The position numbers and the translations under genes are program-made. A stretch of 64,000 nucleotides of DNA, taken from Astropecten irregularis (lineage: Eukaryota; Echinodermata; Asteroidea; Paxillosida; Astropectinidae). Below the pieces are notes generated by a model. The model was not told the origin of the DNA. It ran no database searches and was given only the letters and a program-made list of their open reading frames with translations. Positions 1 to 13,120 of this stretch are shown here, in pieces. The stretch lies in contig OZ020265.1 of assembly GCA_963971285.1 (NCBI GenBank), forward strand, positions 2,926,001-2,990,000, written 5' to 3'. Numbering within the stretch: position 1 is the first letter of the stretch; each line of letters begins with the position of its first letter.

Positions 1-17
1 TTATGAAATCGGCCCCA

Positions 18-527
<510 letters not shown>

Positions 528-604
528 TAATATCAATTTATGCTATGGTAACTGGAAGGATACACATTTCATTATTAAGGAAAGTTTGATGCTTCCATCT
601 GAAT

Positions 605-964
605 TTGTATAATACATGATTGGTACTGTACATGTACAGTACTCACACTTTGTCTGATCAAACATGTATATGAAATGATAAACCTGTGAAGGTTTGAGCT
701 CAATCGAACATCTGAGTCAATATAAAATAGCGAAAACCCGACTCAAATTGTTTTTTTAAACATAAAGAATGGTTTTGATCTTACCCCGAGATCAAAACTG
801 TTTGCGGTCTTTGTTTACTACTATTTGGATAAATAGACTATTTCGGGTGGAAATATTTCAACGGTGTGATTCTATACCATCACCGTCTTCATACCCTGAA
901 AGTTATATGTACATGTAAATCTTTTCTGTTTGGGTATGTTACCAATCCTGTATTTTACCTTTAA
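605..964 (+). mobile_element. Family B MITE in POLR3B intron
   Basis: Ends resemble TATAATACATGATTGGTA on the left and TTACCAATCCTGTATTTTAC on the right, inverted copies of one another. The right half, with the conserved stretch around TTCATACCCTGAAAGTTA, is the same as the right half of family A. The left half, with GTTTGAGCTCAATCGAACAT, is specific to family B. No coding capacity is seen. Confidence 0.75.
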
Positions 965-1475
965 AATGTGAAAAGATTATTTCGATGCTGCGTATAACTT
1001 AAGATTTTGCAGCTATTGAAAGGCGAGTTGAAAAGTTGTAGATTGTTCCTATTTAATAGAAAAAAGGGAGCTTTAGATTTTCACGTTGACTACGTCTACT
1101 GATACGTGATTGCATCATGCCATGTCTTTGCGCATTTGTGATGTTGTCACCAACGTTGTCTGATTGAGTCGAGGACGCACGAACTATGGTTTTGGCGTTC
1201 AGCACGACGTTCTCACATTTGTGGTCGATGTGAACGAGGTCAAAATTCACACCAAGCTGAAGCTTCTTATTGTTCCTATTTAGAAGTTACATGTAGATAT
1301 GTTATTTGAACTTATCGCTGAAAATTGAGTGAGTTTGAGAAGGGATTATTCTACCAACCTACCAGGAATGCCATTCTGAAGTGCATCAAGGTTTTCTTTG
1401 TCATAAAACATGTCATAAAAGAAAGAGGTTCAAATATTTCATCAATGATTTTCAACTGATTGTTGTTTGTTATAA

Positions 1476-2035
<560 letters not shown>

Positions 2036-2079
2036 GTGCATATGTGTCCAAGAAAGATTTGAGGCTTTGCATGGTGACA

Positions 2080-2255
2080 ATAGGGCTTCATAATCGAGCT
2101 ATTTATAGAATACGCCCTTTATATTGATAGCTATTAGTTACCCGGATGTTCGGATAAATATCATATCACAACGTTTACGTGTAAGTTAATGGGGCAACGT
2201 GTGACTTGTTTGTCCAAACTTCTGATTGTGACGTCATGAGCGTGGAGCCCTATTG
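2080..2255. mobile_element. Possible short inverted-repeat element
   Basis: CAATAGGGCTTCATAATC at the left edge pairs imperfectly with the right edge around GGAGCCCTATTGG. Only about 11 bases are clearly paired and there is no second copy in the window, so this is tentative. Confidence 0.3.
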
Positions 2256-2500
2256 GTATGTGGATCAGTTTGCGGAAACACCATGTAAGAATTGTTTATA
2301 CACCCGCACTTCTATTTCGTTTGCACTTCTCGTAAGGTCTCAATGTTTCGACTAGCCTGCTCTAGTCTTCATCGGGAGACATGTGTCCACTCAAATATAA
2401 ATGATGATCAGGCTTTTGCTAAAAGTGCTTAAACTTATCACTTGTGGTTAAATTCCTCAATTTCAGACAAACAAGTTTGAATGTGAACGTTTAGAACATA

Positions 2501-2691
2501 GTGATCTTTTAAAAGATCAAAAATAAAAGAGAAAATACGTAAGAAATACTGCACATTGCTGTTTTTCACTGTTTCCTCAAAAAGTGGGCACTTTATGGGA
2601 CTGAAATTCACAGATGACTGTTATTTCTTGATATTTTTGCCCATGAATCTGTATTTCTTTGATAAAAACCAAAGTATGATATAACCTTTAA
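2501..2691 (-). mobile_element. Half copy of family A MITE
   Basis: The segment matches the left half of family A in reverse. It starts exactly at the central palindrome GATCTTTTAAAAGATC and ends with AAAGTATGATATAACCTTTA. The other half is missing. Confidence 0.8.
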
Positions 2692-2797
2692 TTTAGCGTT
2701 AGTGCTTGTAGTAATAGATTTATGCTTTCTCATTTCTTATTGTTAGGAAAGTTGTCGCTATCAACATTAAAACTTTTGAGTATTTGTTTGATTTCAG

Positions 2798-2927
2798 GTG
2801 CCATTATTGTAAGTCATCTGGTAGTGTGTCATCTCTAAGGATTCCTTATGCATGTAAGCTGCTCTTCCAGGAGATGCAATCCATGAACATTGTACCAAGA
2901 CTTAAACTACAGAAATACACAGAATAA
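2798..2927 (+). CDS. POLR3B: RNA polymerase III second-largest subunit, terminal coding exon
   Basis: The acceptor is TTGATTTCAG before 2798. The exon reads (W)[20 protein letters not shown], then [22 protein letters not shown] and the stop TAA at 2925-2927. CHYC supplies the second pair of zinc ligands to CGEC on the previous exon. The [12 protein letters not shown] and PRLKL tail is the normal end of RPC2, so the gene is complete at its 3' end. Phases across all three exons agree and no frame break is seen. Confidence 0.96.
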
Positions 2928-3271
2928 TGTGTATGCAGCTGTCATATGCATCAGTACAGTCTGAAAGAGCAAGAATATTCAAGCTAGATCCTTGATGTTT
3001 GGTTGGACCATGCAGCTTGGTGAGTTTTAAGTAAGTTATGATGCAAAGCAATGGACCTTTCCGGCCTGTCAATCAAACTGCGCGCATTGACCAATTGAAG
3101 GATGGCTTTTAATCAGGTGACCATGAAAGTCTCGGTCAAACTCGGTCACATGCTGTATGTAAAACACACACATGGGTGAGGCTTAAGAGCAAAGCCTGAA
3201 TGGTGTATTATGGAAAACTTACAGGGACCAATTGATTTGTTTTCCTCAAAATATATATTCTTCCATGAACA

Positions 3272-3277
3272 AATAAA
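3272..3277 (+). promoter_or_regulatory. POLR3B: Probable POLR3B polyadenylation signal
   Basis: AATAAA lies about 345 bases after the POLR3B stop codon and is the first good hexamer on this strand. It is 45 bases before a family A element, so the implied 3' end falls just before that insertion. Confidence 0.55.
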
Positions 3278-3322
3278 GTGGCATTATTTAAAGAGTTGCT
3301 TTAACATAATTGTTTGTTCCCA

Positions 3323-3687
3323 TTAAAGGTAGTATCATACTTTGGTTTTTGTTAAAGAAATACAGGTTCGTGGGCAAAAATATCAAGGAAGATACAGTAA
3401 AAGTTATCTGTGAAAATTTCAGTCCCGTACGTTGCCCACTTTTTGAGAATACAGCGAAAAACGGCCACAGTATTTCTTAAGTGTTTTCTCTTTTATTTTT
3501 AATCTTTTAAAAGATCAAAAAGATTTTCGGTCGTTGTTTTACTAATTTCTGGATAAATACACCATTTCAGGCGGAAAAATTTTAACAGCATGTTTCTACT
3601 AGCACCATCTTCATACCCTGTAAGTTATACGTAAATCTGTGAACATTTCTGTTTTGGTCTCTTACCAAAGTATGATACAACCTTTAA
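3323..3687 (+). mobile_element. Family A MITE, complete
   Basis: This 365-bp element begins TTAAAGGTAGTATCATACTT and ends with its inverted copy (AAGTATGATACAACCTTTAA). The centre carries the palindrome CTTTTAAAAGATC. It has no open reading frame of note. TTAA at both ends may be the target duplication or part of the terminus. Related copies are at 12390-12749, 13516-13942, 18234-18585 and 48185-48555. Confidence 0.9.
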
Positions 3688-4026
3688 TTATAAAGATTTT
3701 GTAGTTACCAATCAAAATCACATAGGATTCTGTGTCATAACCCAGTTTCAACTACCATCAGAAATGTATTTTTATTATACATTTAATAATGTACATGTCT
3801 TGGGTAGGGCAGTCTGTGTTTACAAGGCAATTTGGAGGGGAAAACAAACTTGAGGATACAATACAATGGGAGTCTTTGGAGGTGGGATTTCAAGTTGATA
3901 GCGCACACGCACGCTCACAATTGCACGTACATTGCTCAGAGATAGCAAAAAGAGAATTCAGTCTGCTGCCGCCAACGTCTCAAGAGTCTCCCATTATTCA
4001 ACACCCTTAAATTGTTTATCTTCAGG

Positions 4027-4155
4027 GGCCGATTTCACTAACGCTTTGCGACCATCACTATAAAGCCCAAATCCATCACTAAACGGAAAATTCCTACACA
4101 AAGTAGCGATCGATTTAAGCGATGGATTTGGGCTTTATCGATGATCGCGATGCTC
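4027..4155. mobile_element. Palindromic element, family D-like
   Basis: Left arm 4059-4080 (AAAGCCCAAATCCATCAC) pairs with right arm 4118-4141 (GCGATGGATTTGGGCTTT). The left edge GGGCCGATTTCACTAA resembles the family D terminus. The surrounding stretches 3688-4026 and 4156-4974 show no supported gene or repeat. Confidence 0.6.
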
Positions 4156-4981
4156 TTTCCTTATTGAATCCTATAACTAAGCTACATGTATGTATTCATG
4201 AGACAAGTTGAGTGTGTTCAGAATTAACGCTTCAAGCAAGTTGAGGTAGATACCCTTGTTATGTACATGTAAGCTGATTGTATTTATAAATGAACAATAT
4301 GACACGTTCTGTAAACTGAACAGTTCATTTTGACTTTCACTTGTGATTACTCAAAACACTCAGAATTAGTAAAAGAAACTAAGCATCATCAATATTGTTG
4401 GCCCTGGTTTATTCGTCTGTCAATTTGGAAAATTTGTTTCATTCTAAAAAGAAGTGGTGTTTAGAGAGGTTTGGGGTTCATTTTGTGACTGTTTTGTTTG
4501 TCATGTACAACAGCCCTGTACATTTAATTCCCTCCTTTAAATGTGTGAATTCACAAAATTTCCGGCAAAATATTATACCAAGACGTGAATTTAATCATTA
4601 AAGGCATTGCCTACGTTTGGTATTTACTCTGAAAATTTATGGCAATAAAAACTTACTTGGTGAGAAGTATAGCTGCTTTGGATAGTATAATGCATATTGA
4701 GAAACGTTCAATTCGAAGTATCGCGGTTATGGAAAAATATGTCACTTTTTATCTCCAAAAATTATGAATCTGAGAAGCATTATGGCCGTAACGCTTCTCA
4801 GCTATTGACTAACTGTTATCTGGCGTGAAATAACCGCTCTAGTTTGTCGCCAAAATCTCACAAACGCTACCACCTTTTGAATTGAAACTTTCACAGGTTA
4901 GTTTTATGGTATATATATACAATTATATTGCTTTGAAACAAACAATAGGCTCAAATTACCAAACGTATGCAATCCCTTTAA

Positions 4982-5245
4982 ATAACCACAAGGGAAACTG
5001 ACTGAATTTAAAGTCATTGAAAAGTGAACAAAGAAAAATTGACTGGAGCGGGATTCAAACCGGCGACCTCCTGAATACCGTACAGGCGCTCTACCAACTG
5101 AGCTATCCAGCCCTATGTTGGTGGTGACCCCAATAGTCAATTATCTTTGTTTGGTTGGCTGTCAGAAGCCATGGATAGCTCAGTTGGTAGAGCGCCTGTA
5201 CGGTATTCAGGAGGTCGCTGGTTCGAATCCCTTTCAAGACGTGAA
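4982..5245. mobile_element. Family T foldback element with tRNA-like arms
   Basis: Two tRNA-like sequences lie head to head. The left arm, on the minus strand (about 5040-5112), reads GGCTGGATAGCTCAGTTGG, then an anticodon-like arm CCTGTACGGTATTCAGG, a T arm GGTTTGAATCCC and an acceptor complement TCCAGTC. The right arm (5169-5232) repeats the same on the plus strand with B-box GGTTCGAATCC. Between them is a spacer containing AGTCAATTATCTTTG. The outer flank GTCATTGAAAAGTGAACAAA recurs in all copies. The anticodon loop ACGGTAT lacks the usual U33, so a working tRNA is doubtful. Confidence 0.8.
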
Positions 5246-5334
5246 TTTGTTTGTTTTCTGTGTGAAACTGTAAAGCGTACGGTCCTATTTTAATGATTTT
5301 AGTTTTTCATGATCACGTTCAATATCTAAATTAT

Positions 5335-5460
5335 TGCAAGTCATTGAAAAGTGAACAAAGAAATATTGACTGGGGTTGGATTCAAACCAACGACCTTCTG
5401 AATACCGTACAGGCACTCTAACAACTGAGCTATCCAACCCTATTTTGGTGGTGTCCCTAA
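5335..5460 (-). mobile_element. Family T single arm (tRNA-like)
   Basis: This is a second, single-arm copy of the family T left arm. It has the same flank (GTCATTGAAAAGTGAACAAA), tRNA-like body and CCCTATTTTGGTGGTG edge as the element at 4982, with several substitutions in both promoter boxes. Confidence 0.75.
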
Positions 5461-5464
5461 TAGT

Positions 5465-5635
5465 CAAGTCAAGTTCAGCGATCAACAGCCGAAGAACAAT
5501 CATCAGGATCATAAGTGATACACAACACATGGACAATTGGTTGTTAATCCTGTTATTTTTTTCATTAAGACTGAAATTTCATGGAATAACATAAAAAAAA
5601 ATTGTGCTAAGCAGGATAGTGAAATTGGCCCAGGT
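5465..5635. mobile_element. Family C MITE fragment
   Basis: It contains the family C landmarks in reverse: ATCAACAGCCGAAGAACAAT, AGTGATACACAACACATGG and the end AAATTGGCCC. It abuts the preceding tRNA-like arm. Confidence 0.7.
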
Positions 5636-5640
5636 AGTTG

Positions 5641-7840
5641 ATATTATTATTCATTTAATAGAGAGCAGCACCATTCATGCTGCATCACTAAAATAATGCA
5701 CACAATTTGCCTCATAACATGAGGCCAAATTGCCTTTCAATATTAGTGTACAAACCTTTGATAACTTGGACAAAAGTATTTTTATACTTTCATTCAGATA
5801 CCTGAATGTGTATTCTAGTTTGTATCAGAAAAGGAATACAGTAAAATTTTGTTATAGCTGAACTTTCTTCGATCTTTGTTGACAACAAAACATGGCACCC
5901 CAATGAGGATTTCAGCAGCAATAAAGTGTTGTTAATACATCATAGATGACTGTGTGACATGGTTGCTCAGATTCTATGGTGAATTATCGCTAGCTTGTTT
6001 GACCCTATCCCCACAAATAAAAGCAATGCAGAACAATTAAAGCCCAGCACACCCCATTGTCAAATCTGCTGGACGCAATGTTCCCGGAACCACCGTAGGT
6101 GGCGCTGCACACGACTAGGGCTTTATCGGAACACTCTTAATTACTTTCGTAGAAAAAAATCTGGTAATGACCAAAAATGCCCCAGATATGTATGTTGTAG
6201 CCAACATTTTGACATTGTTTCTCATGGAACGCCTTAGAATGGTTTCAAGAGGGTTGGAAACGCTGAAAAAAATACGAAACAGTATATACCTGAGCCAAAA
6301 AGTGGATTTTATTACTTTATTTAAATGACCTGTGACGTCACAACGAACGTCATCTTCGGCAGGTCTTCGGAAGCAACGTTTTCGGAAGCATTCGGATGCT
6401 CGGAAATGTGCAAATGCAAATGGGAAAGAATTCCACTGATCACCATTACGGAAAAAGGATTATATCCTCCAAGAGTTAACTTATTGGATACAAATTATGA
6501 TAAACCTCAATTTCAGGTGTGGGAAACTTGCGTAGAATATCTGAAAAGTGAGTTTTATAGGGTTCTTTTACCTACAAACTGTACAAAGCCAGTTTGCTCA
6601 AAACGCCCTCTGTTGGTTCTATAGAGTTGTGCACAAATTATGGTCATTTAGGTGCACTAGGGCCTATTTGACTAAACAACGGTGCCACATACTTTACATG
6701 ATCCAATTCCTATTATAAAATGTCACATTTTCTGATAGGAAATTGGGGCATAACCTCAAGTTAAAAAAAAAAGGGTGATCCTTAACTTAAGAGCCCTGTT
6801 AAAAATAGGGTTGTGAGAAAATGCATTATTTAAAAACACAGAAAATTAATTAAATTTAACAGGATTTTTTTTATTTGAAACTGGTATATTCTGTTCATCA
6901 ATATACCATCAAGGTCCAAATTATGGAGAGCTGCGTTGCCAATTTGAACTTGCATAAATTTCCTTGTCCAGAAGCCAAGGTATATGTGCCATGATTTTTG
7001 ACACTCCATTGATTTATGCTACCCAGGCCCCCAGAGACGCTAACAAATATGCCAAAATAATTTTGGGCTTGTGTGTGTTCCATTTTAGAAGAAATGCCGG
7101 CATCTCCCGAATTTACACTCCACTCCATTGACTGCCGTTCATTTCGTCAATGGCTGGAGTCTAATATCTACGCCATTGACTTTGTACACACTAGAGTCGT
7201 GCGCACGGGAGCACACGGACGGAATGGAGTCCAATTTCACGATATGGCTGAAATGGCCCGTTTTTATCAGGGCATTGCCTTCAAAAACTCTGAAAATAAG
7301 TCCTGGATGTGTCCATGCACCAATTTTCTTGTTTGAGTTCTGAGCAGTCAAATTACACTTTTTTGGGGAAAATAAATGGTGGCAACTTAAGAATTTGCCC
7401 ACTGCATTGAATGAGGTATTATTTATTTTGCAAGGCATGTTTTTTCAGCATTTGTTCATGTGTGTCCGAATCATGGACAGGGTGTCCGAATCATGGCAAA
7501 AATTAAGGTTATGTTTCAAGTCAATTTCATTTCAAGGACACAAAAAACTTTCATAAAATATCAACCTTGATATAATAACTACACTTTGTTGTTCATAAGT
7601 GAAAATAGTTGAGAGAAACAAACATTAAGAAGGTCAAATAATCCCAAATTGCTTAAGTGTCCGAATCATGGCACATTTACCCCACGTGTTCATCTCGTAC
7701 AAATTCAGCAGCCTGTCATGCTTAGAGAAAATGTTGATTTATAACGCCAAAGTATACTCAAATATCGGGAAATTTCGGGTCATTAATTTACACCGTACAG
7801 TAAATACGCATGCATCTGGTGCAGAATTCTGATGTTCACA
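5641..7840. other. No supported gene
   Basis: AT-rich non-coding DNA with no recognisable product in any frame. Small structures include GTGTCCGAATCATGG repeated three times near 7465, 7481 and 7658. Short open frames here (6325-6624 plus, 7139-7438 minus) show no domain, codon pattern or splice context that would support a gene. Confidence 0.5.
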
Positions 7841-7841
7841 T

Positions 7842-7886
7842 TGCCCTTATAGGTACACTCTCCAGGGGAGTGTACCTATAAGGGCA
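7842..7886. repeat. Near-perfect hairpin
   Basis: TGCCCTTATAGGTACACTC is followed after a few bases by its inverted copy GAGTGTACCTATAAGGGCA. The pairing is perfect over 19 bases. The hairpin is probably the core of a small foldback element. Confidence 0.85.
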
Positions 7887-8422
7887 TTCCAATACTGCCA
7901 CGACACTTCCCCCATACTCCTCTCGAGAGGTTGTTCCCTTGCTCCCATACTTGCTTCACTTGTGAGTGAGGACATACATAATTATGACAATGAAGCAATC
8001 GCCATTGCGAGGGTAGTATACTTCCTGCTGGATCACACATGTACTCCTCCACAAATGCTTCACGTTTGGACCCTCATTGATAAAAAAAATTAATAATTAT
8101 CTTAAATACTGTATATACTTCGGAGGTCAACAGACTTTTCCAAAATATAAACGTTACTCTTATGTCAGGCAACTCAACACACGGTCCATGGTGTCATTGT
8201 CTTTTATTGGTCACTGGCGGGGAAGGGGGGATATCTTATCCACATTCTTACCATCCTGCATATCCTTCACCTCAAGAACACCATGTAAACGTTTGTTTTA
8301 AGCACAATTCAAACACGTACAAAAAAAACAAGGGCCCTAGGAAGTTATTTATAATTTTCATTATTGTTGAGATATCCACGCATAATAGGATTTGCACATG
8401 TCTATACCCATCATGCTTCCAA

Positions 8423-8442
8423 CCCCCCCCCCCCCCCCCCCC
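8423..8442 (+). repeat. Poly-C tract (20 C)
   Basis: A run of twenty cytosines interrupted only at its edges. Flanking 7887-8422 and 8443-9234 contain no supported gene; the 145-residue open frame at 8632-9069 has no recognisable domain. Confidence 0.95.
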
Positions 8443-9234
8443 TCCAGGATGCGCCACAACATCTATAAAATGTACAGGTACCCCCTTTCCTTTCATCTGG
8501 CCAGACGCAACACATAGCATCTATCTCTAGTTCCGAAAAACTCTGGATATCTTATATTGGTCTGTCAAATGAATGACAACAATGAAACTTTGCTGACAAT
8601 AGGTGGGAGTTTGGGATATGTATAAATACCCTTGGCCCTAAAAATAACCAACCCTAACTGTATGTACAGCATCAGTAAGCGTTGGGCCTGTTCGTGTTTT
8701 GTGAAGACCAAAAAAATATGCTATAGAAATTGTTTTGGTAGTATTTTGTGGGGGTGTGTTTGTTTTGTTAAATCAAGCATAATTAATCAGTCCTTTTATT
8801 TCACAGTTCAGTTTATGGAATGTTTTGGAGTTTTTTTGTTCATTATGTGTGTGCCATGGTCTTCATTCCAAATTGTGCCTACTGAAGCCATTTATTTTCT
8901 TACTTATCACTTGAAACACAAACTTGAGGTTGCAATTGAAGGCGCTGATAGCAACTATCGTCCTTGGATAATGCTATCTGATCCCAGAGAGATTTACAGT
9001 ATAATGGTAATGGTACCAATCCTACACTGTCATGATTATGTACACTGTAGTCCATTGGGAAGTGGGTAGAATTAAGTTTAAAGGTAAACTCATCAGGGGT
9101 GTGATTTGTCAGGAAAAATCCTGATTTTAGAATTTTTTTCTTCACTTTGCCTGTACAAAAGTATAGGAGTCGTGTGATTTCCGGGATTTTTGCTTTGTTT
9201 AGTCTGGATTTTTAATGCTAGTACAATCACAACA

Positions 9235-9504
9235 GGTCGATTTCACAAAGCCCCATGATTGATCTTGACTCGAGTTATGAAGGATAACCCATTGCTGGGG
9301 GCCTTTCCTGAGTAGGGCTCCAATGTTGCTCAAATCCCACGATTGATAGTAAGTTAAATTGCGACGAGTTAGGTGAAATCGATCCCATGCAGTGGTCGAT
9401 TTGAGCCCTGCCATCGATCGTAACTCAAGTAACTAATCTTATCTTAGTAGGGCTTCAATGCATCACAAGACCAAAGTTAAGATGAGTTTGGTGAAATCGA
9501 CTCC
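9235..9504. mobile_element. Two adjacent family D inverted-repeat elements
   Basis: The first spans about 9235-9386 (GGTCGATTTCACAAAGCCCC to GGTGAAATCGATCC). The second spans 9394-9504 (GGTCGATTTGAGCCCTG to GGTGAAATCGACTCC). Both carry an internal CTCGAGTTA or ACTCAAGTAA segment and a GTAGGGCT motif, as does the copy at 59959-60097. Confidence 0.7.
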
Positions 9505-9506
9505 TG

Positions 9507-9873
9507 GTATCATACTTCGGTACAAATTATGCTATCTGTTCATAATTTGATTTGTCAAGGATAGCAGTGAAATCTTCAGCTCGTTTGATCATTGGAAACA
9601 GTAGAAAACAGTGTAAAACCATTGCAAGAATTAACGAAGTGTTACACAAAATTGTTAGGTATATGTACATGTAATTGTAAGGGTTTGGTCTCAGAGATAC
9701 AAAAAAAACCTGTTTTTGGTCTTGTGTTTTACTAATTTCAGGATAAATACATCATTTCGGCCAGACAAATTTTGCAGTATGATGTACCTGGTCTTTCTTG
9801 TAAGTTATAAATCTGTGCGTCAGAACATACTATATGTCTGTTTTGGTTTTTACCAGAGTACTGTATGATATGC
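9507..9873 (+). mobile_element. Diverged family A/B MITE
   Basis: The left edge GGTATCATACTTCGGT and right edge TACCAGAGTACTGTATGATA are degenerate family A termini. The right half is well preserved (TACTAATTTCAGGATAAATA, AAGTTATAAATCTGTG), while the middle resembles family B. Confidence 0.7.
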
Positions 9874-11214
9874 TGGCTGCAATGCCACTCATCATGGGTG
9901 CCATGACTATACATGTATGTTTCAAGTAAATCTGATTAGTACACCTGTATATCTCATGGAGTGTACTATAAGTAGTGCCTTACATGTATATCTGACCATG
10001 TATCTTTAAAATTGCACGTCTATGGTAATAATTACAGCCTGACATCTGTAGTTGCTTTCTATATACTGTTTTTTAAGCCTATTGTCTGCTATAAAATACA
10101 GGAACATGGAACAGTACAGTACTCATGCAGCACATGCATTTGGTTACCAGTAGTCACTAGACTCATTCTGATAGAACAGCTGTATTCATCAACAGATCAA
10201 TATTGTTATTTTGTATGAATAAACTCCAATAGGCCTATGCAAAGCTACAAGGATAGACCATGATGTCTGATTGTCAATATGGCCTTGATATGTGAATGGA
10301 TTTCCTTGTAATTCCTGAATACCTTGCTTCACTTCCTTTGTGTACATATAGCCTCGATCACCATGCATGCTGCCCACAGAGTTTCCCCATAACTTATTTT
10401 TACTGTACTTTTGCCAACCAGACCAGTGGGCTGTATCTTGAATGGTCTGCCAAGGTTTTGACTGGTCCCATTTTTGTGTGAGTAAATTCATACATGCAAT
10501 AGCATTTATCCCTGCAGTACTTGGCAAGATAAATTCTCCCACAATGTCCTTCAGTTCTCAATATCAAATTGTTTAGGCACAGTATAATGCAAAGATTTTC
10601 CGTTCTCAGTATTACTTTGGACAAATAACTTTCAGGTCAATTTGTGGGGTTCGCTATAAAGTTACAAATAAATGAAACAGTACCAAAAGAAAGAACGCTC
10701 AGTTGTAGCGGTATCATACACGTGGCATTATGATGGGTGAAGGGGCTAAATGTGTGCAATTATTTTGCCTGGTCCACTGGACCACTCCAACATGGGTTGG
10801 ACTGGTCCGTGGGCATTTTGATAGGCACTTGGCCTGGACCAGTGTTATGTTCAAACCCTATATGATGGTAATCACAGCATGTAGAGCACCAGCTGCCTTT
10901 CAATTAGTCCCGTGTAATGTAGTTGATGTGAAACTTGGGCATCAGGTTGATTTTGCCATACACATGTCCAGGGACCTGTTTGTTTCACACATTAGATCAC
11001 GAATCCTGCCGATCCAGATCCCATCAAGTTAACGTATATGTACTGTACATGGGATGTCGATCTGCAGGTCTGGGATCCTGTGCGTTAAATAAACAGGCCC
11101 CAAGTGTATCAAAGTTAAAAAAAAAATACATTTCATATGTTTCTTCATCACTAGTTTCATACATCATCATGTAGTTTTTTTTGTTTTTTTTTTATATATT
11201 TCTCTAAAGAATTA
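9874..11214. other. No supported gene; unexplained minus-strand open frame
   Basis: Mostly unique AT-rich DNA. A minus-strand open frame at 10189-10542 (117 codons) has a mixed, protein-like composition with WDQSKPWQTIQDTAHWSGWQ. I recognise no family, see no convincing splice sites, and cannot call it a gene. The plus strand near 10760-10850 has short repeats of CTGGTCC and GGACCA. Confidence 0.35.
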
Positions 11215-11221
11215 TCAAATA

Positions 11222-11361
11222 ACCACTAGAGAAACTGACTGAATTTTAAGTCATTGAAAAGTAAGCAAAAAAAATTACTGGAGAGGATTCGGACCAGCAT
11301 CCTTGAATACTGCACAGGTATCCAGAGGTCACTGGTTCGAATCCTCCTCCAGTCAACTTTT
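11222..11361. mobile_element. Family T foldback remnant
   Basis: It retains the outer flank AAGTCATTGAAAAGTAAGCA, a shortened left arm and the right-arm B-box GGTTCGAATCC followed by TCCAGTCAACTTTTCTC. Most of the tRNA-like bodies are deleted. Confidence 0.65.
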
Positions 11362-11579
11362 CTCTTAAGAATACAAAATGTCTGAAAGTTTTGTTCCTAA
11401 ACATTAGAAGAACACTTTGCATTTGCTTGAGACACTTCCAAGAACGTGAAGCAGTTAGAATCTAGTGGCAGAATGGAGAATCTGTTATTTGTTTCCTTGG
11501 GTTTTAGGGAGATGATTTAAATTTATATCTGCAATGTCGGCAACTCATTTGCATAACCATTAATAGGTCTACCACTTAA

Positions 11580-11765
11580 GGTACAGTACAGAAATGTTCA
11601 CAGATTTACGTTAAACTTCCAGGGTATGAAGATGGTGCTGGTAGAAACATGCCATTTATTTTGTAATGGTGACACAGTTTTTCTTTTTATTATTGAGCAG
11701 GCAATTGTGCTAAGCAAGTTTTATTATACTTAAAAGCTCAATGAAATCAGCCCCAGATGAGTGAA
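11580..11765 (-). mobile_element. Joined fragments of families A and C
   Basis: 11585-11660 matches the right end of family A in reverse (AACTTCCAGGGTATGAAGAT, GGTGCTGGTAGAAACATG). 11680-11760 has family C end sequence (GTGCTAAGCAAG, ATGAAATCAGCCCC). 11766-12389 shows no gene or family match. Confidence 0.55.
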
Positions 11766-12389
11766 AAGCAGCACTTTATGATGTATACATGTTGTAACCA
11801 ATGTACTACAAGGCTATACAGTACATTCACCTGGTATGACAATGGTATTTCAAGTGCAGTAGCCTGTAGTGACTGTATTGACACTGTAACAACTGTCAGA
11901 CTGTAGATAAACACGATCATTGTGCTGACTTTCCACTCATTTTATGATACCAGTATTTCCCCATAAAATAAATAATGAGAACAAACAGTACCTTTCATTT
12001 ACTTTCCATGTATTTTATAACTATCTGACTACTATCTGACTATCCCACAATTAACCTATATGTATTCAGGGTCAAACAGATGAAAATCACATGTTTTATT
12101 TCAAAGCTCATTACTGGCAAAATTGCATCTACAGATTCATGATTTAAAATCAAAATGCGTGATATTTCTGTACATAATTCTGTTTTCATAGAAAAATTCA
12201 AATAGTTGGATATATTTATTAAGACTAAAAAAAAAACACACATTATGTGAAATGTGTATGAATTAGTTTAAAATAAACCCCCAAATTAACTACATTATGG
12301 ATTTGAGTGAGCACTTCCCGGCAGTCCAACTGAGAAATTGTATATTTTTTCAGGGGGGGGGGTGCTTGAGAGCCCTTAACAAAATGTCC

Positions 12390-12749
12390 TTAAAGGTAGT
12401 ATCATACTTTGGTAAGAAACCAAAACAGAAATGTTCACAGATTTACATATAACTAACAGGGTATGAAGATGGTGCTGGTAGAAACATACCGTTAAAATGT
12501 TTCCCCCTGAAATGGTGTATTTATCCAGAAATTAGTAAAACAACAACCGAAAATCTTTTTGATCTTTTAAAATCTCAAAAATAAAAGAGAAAAGACTTAT
12601 ACTGTGGCCGTTTTTCACTGTTTTCTCAAAAAGTGGGCACCGTATGGGACTGAAATTTTCACAGATGACCGTGACTGTATCTGTCTTGATATGTTTTCCC
12701 ATGAATCTGTATGTCTTTGATACAAACCAAAGTAGGATACTACCTTTAA
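12390..12749 (-). mobile_element. Family A MITE, complete, inverted orientation
   Basis: It runs from TTAAAGGTAGTATCATACTT to AGGATACTACCTTTAA over 360 bp. Internal landmarks (GTATGAAGATGGTGCTGGTA, AAGTGGGCACCGTATGGG) are in reverse order relative to the copy at 3323. Confidence 0.9.
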
Positions 12750-12754
12750 AAGGG

Positions 12755-13120
12755 CATGTCACAATTAACATTGGTAAATGAGACAGAGCTGTTGCAGACT
12801 GTTCATAATGTGATTTCTCATGGAATTAAATCAAACCTGTGAAATGTTCACCTCAATATTAGATAATTAGAAACAGTACAAAACAGCGAAACTGCCGTTG
12901 TAATTGTTACGCGTAATATGTTGGAATAGCTGTCTCATTTTTGATCTTGCCAAGATCCAAAATGCTTTGGTGTTTTGGTTTTACTCTTTTGTGGATAAAT
13001 TTACACCATTTGTGTTTCAGGCAGCAAAATGTTCACATGCAGTAAGTTTCTATACCATTATCCTGTACGTTATAGGTAAATCTGTGAACATCTGTTTTGG
13101 TTTGTTACCAGTGTTGTACA
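12755..13120 (+). mobile_element. Diverged family B MITE
   Basis: The right half (TTTACACCATTTGTGTTTCA, then TAGGTAAATCTGTGAACATC) matches families A and B. The left half carries the family B-like phrase AACCTGTGAAATGTTCACCT. The termini are decayed. It is immediately next to the family A copy ending at 12749. Confidence 0.65.

Noticed and set aside
5169..5232. A functional tRNA gene
   Set aside because: The A and B boxes are good, but the anticodon loop lacks U33, the acceptor 3' half is missing in this arm and the sequence is one arm of a dispersed foldback family.
8632..9069. 145-codon plus-strand open frame as a gene
   Set aside because: No domain, no splice context, and composition like surrounding AT-rich DNA; a plain chance frame.
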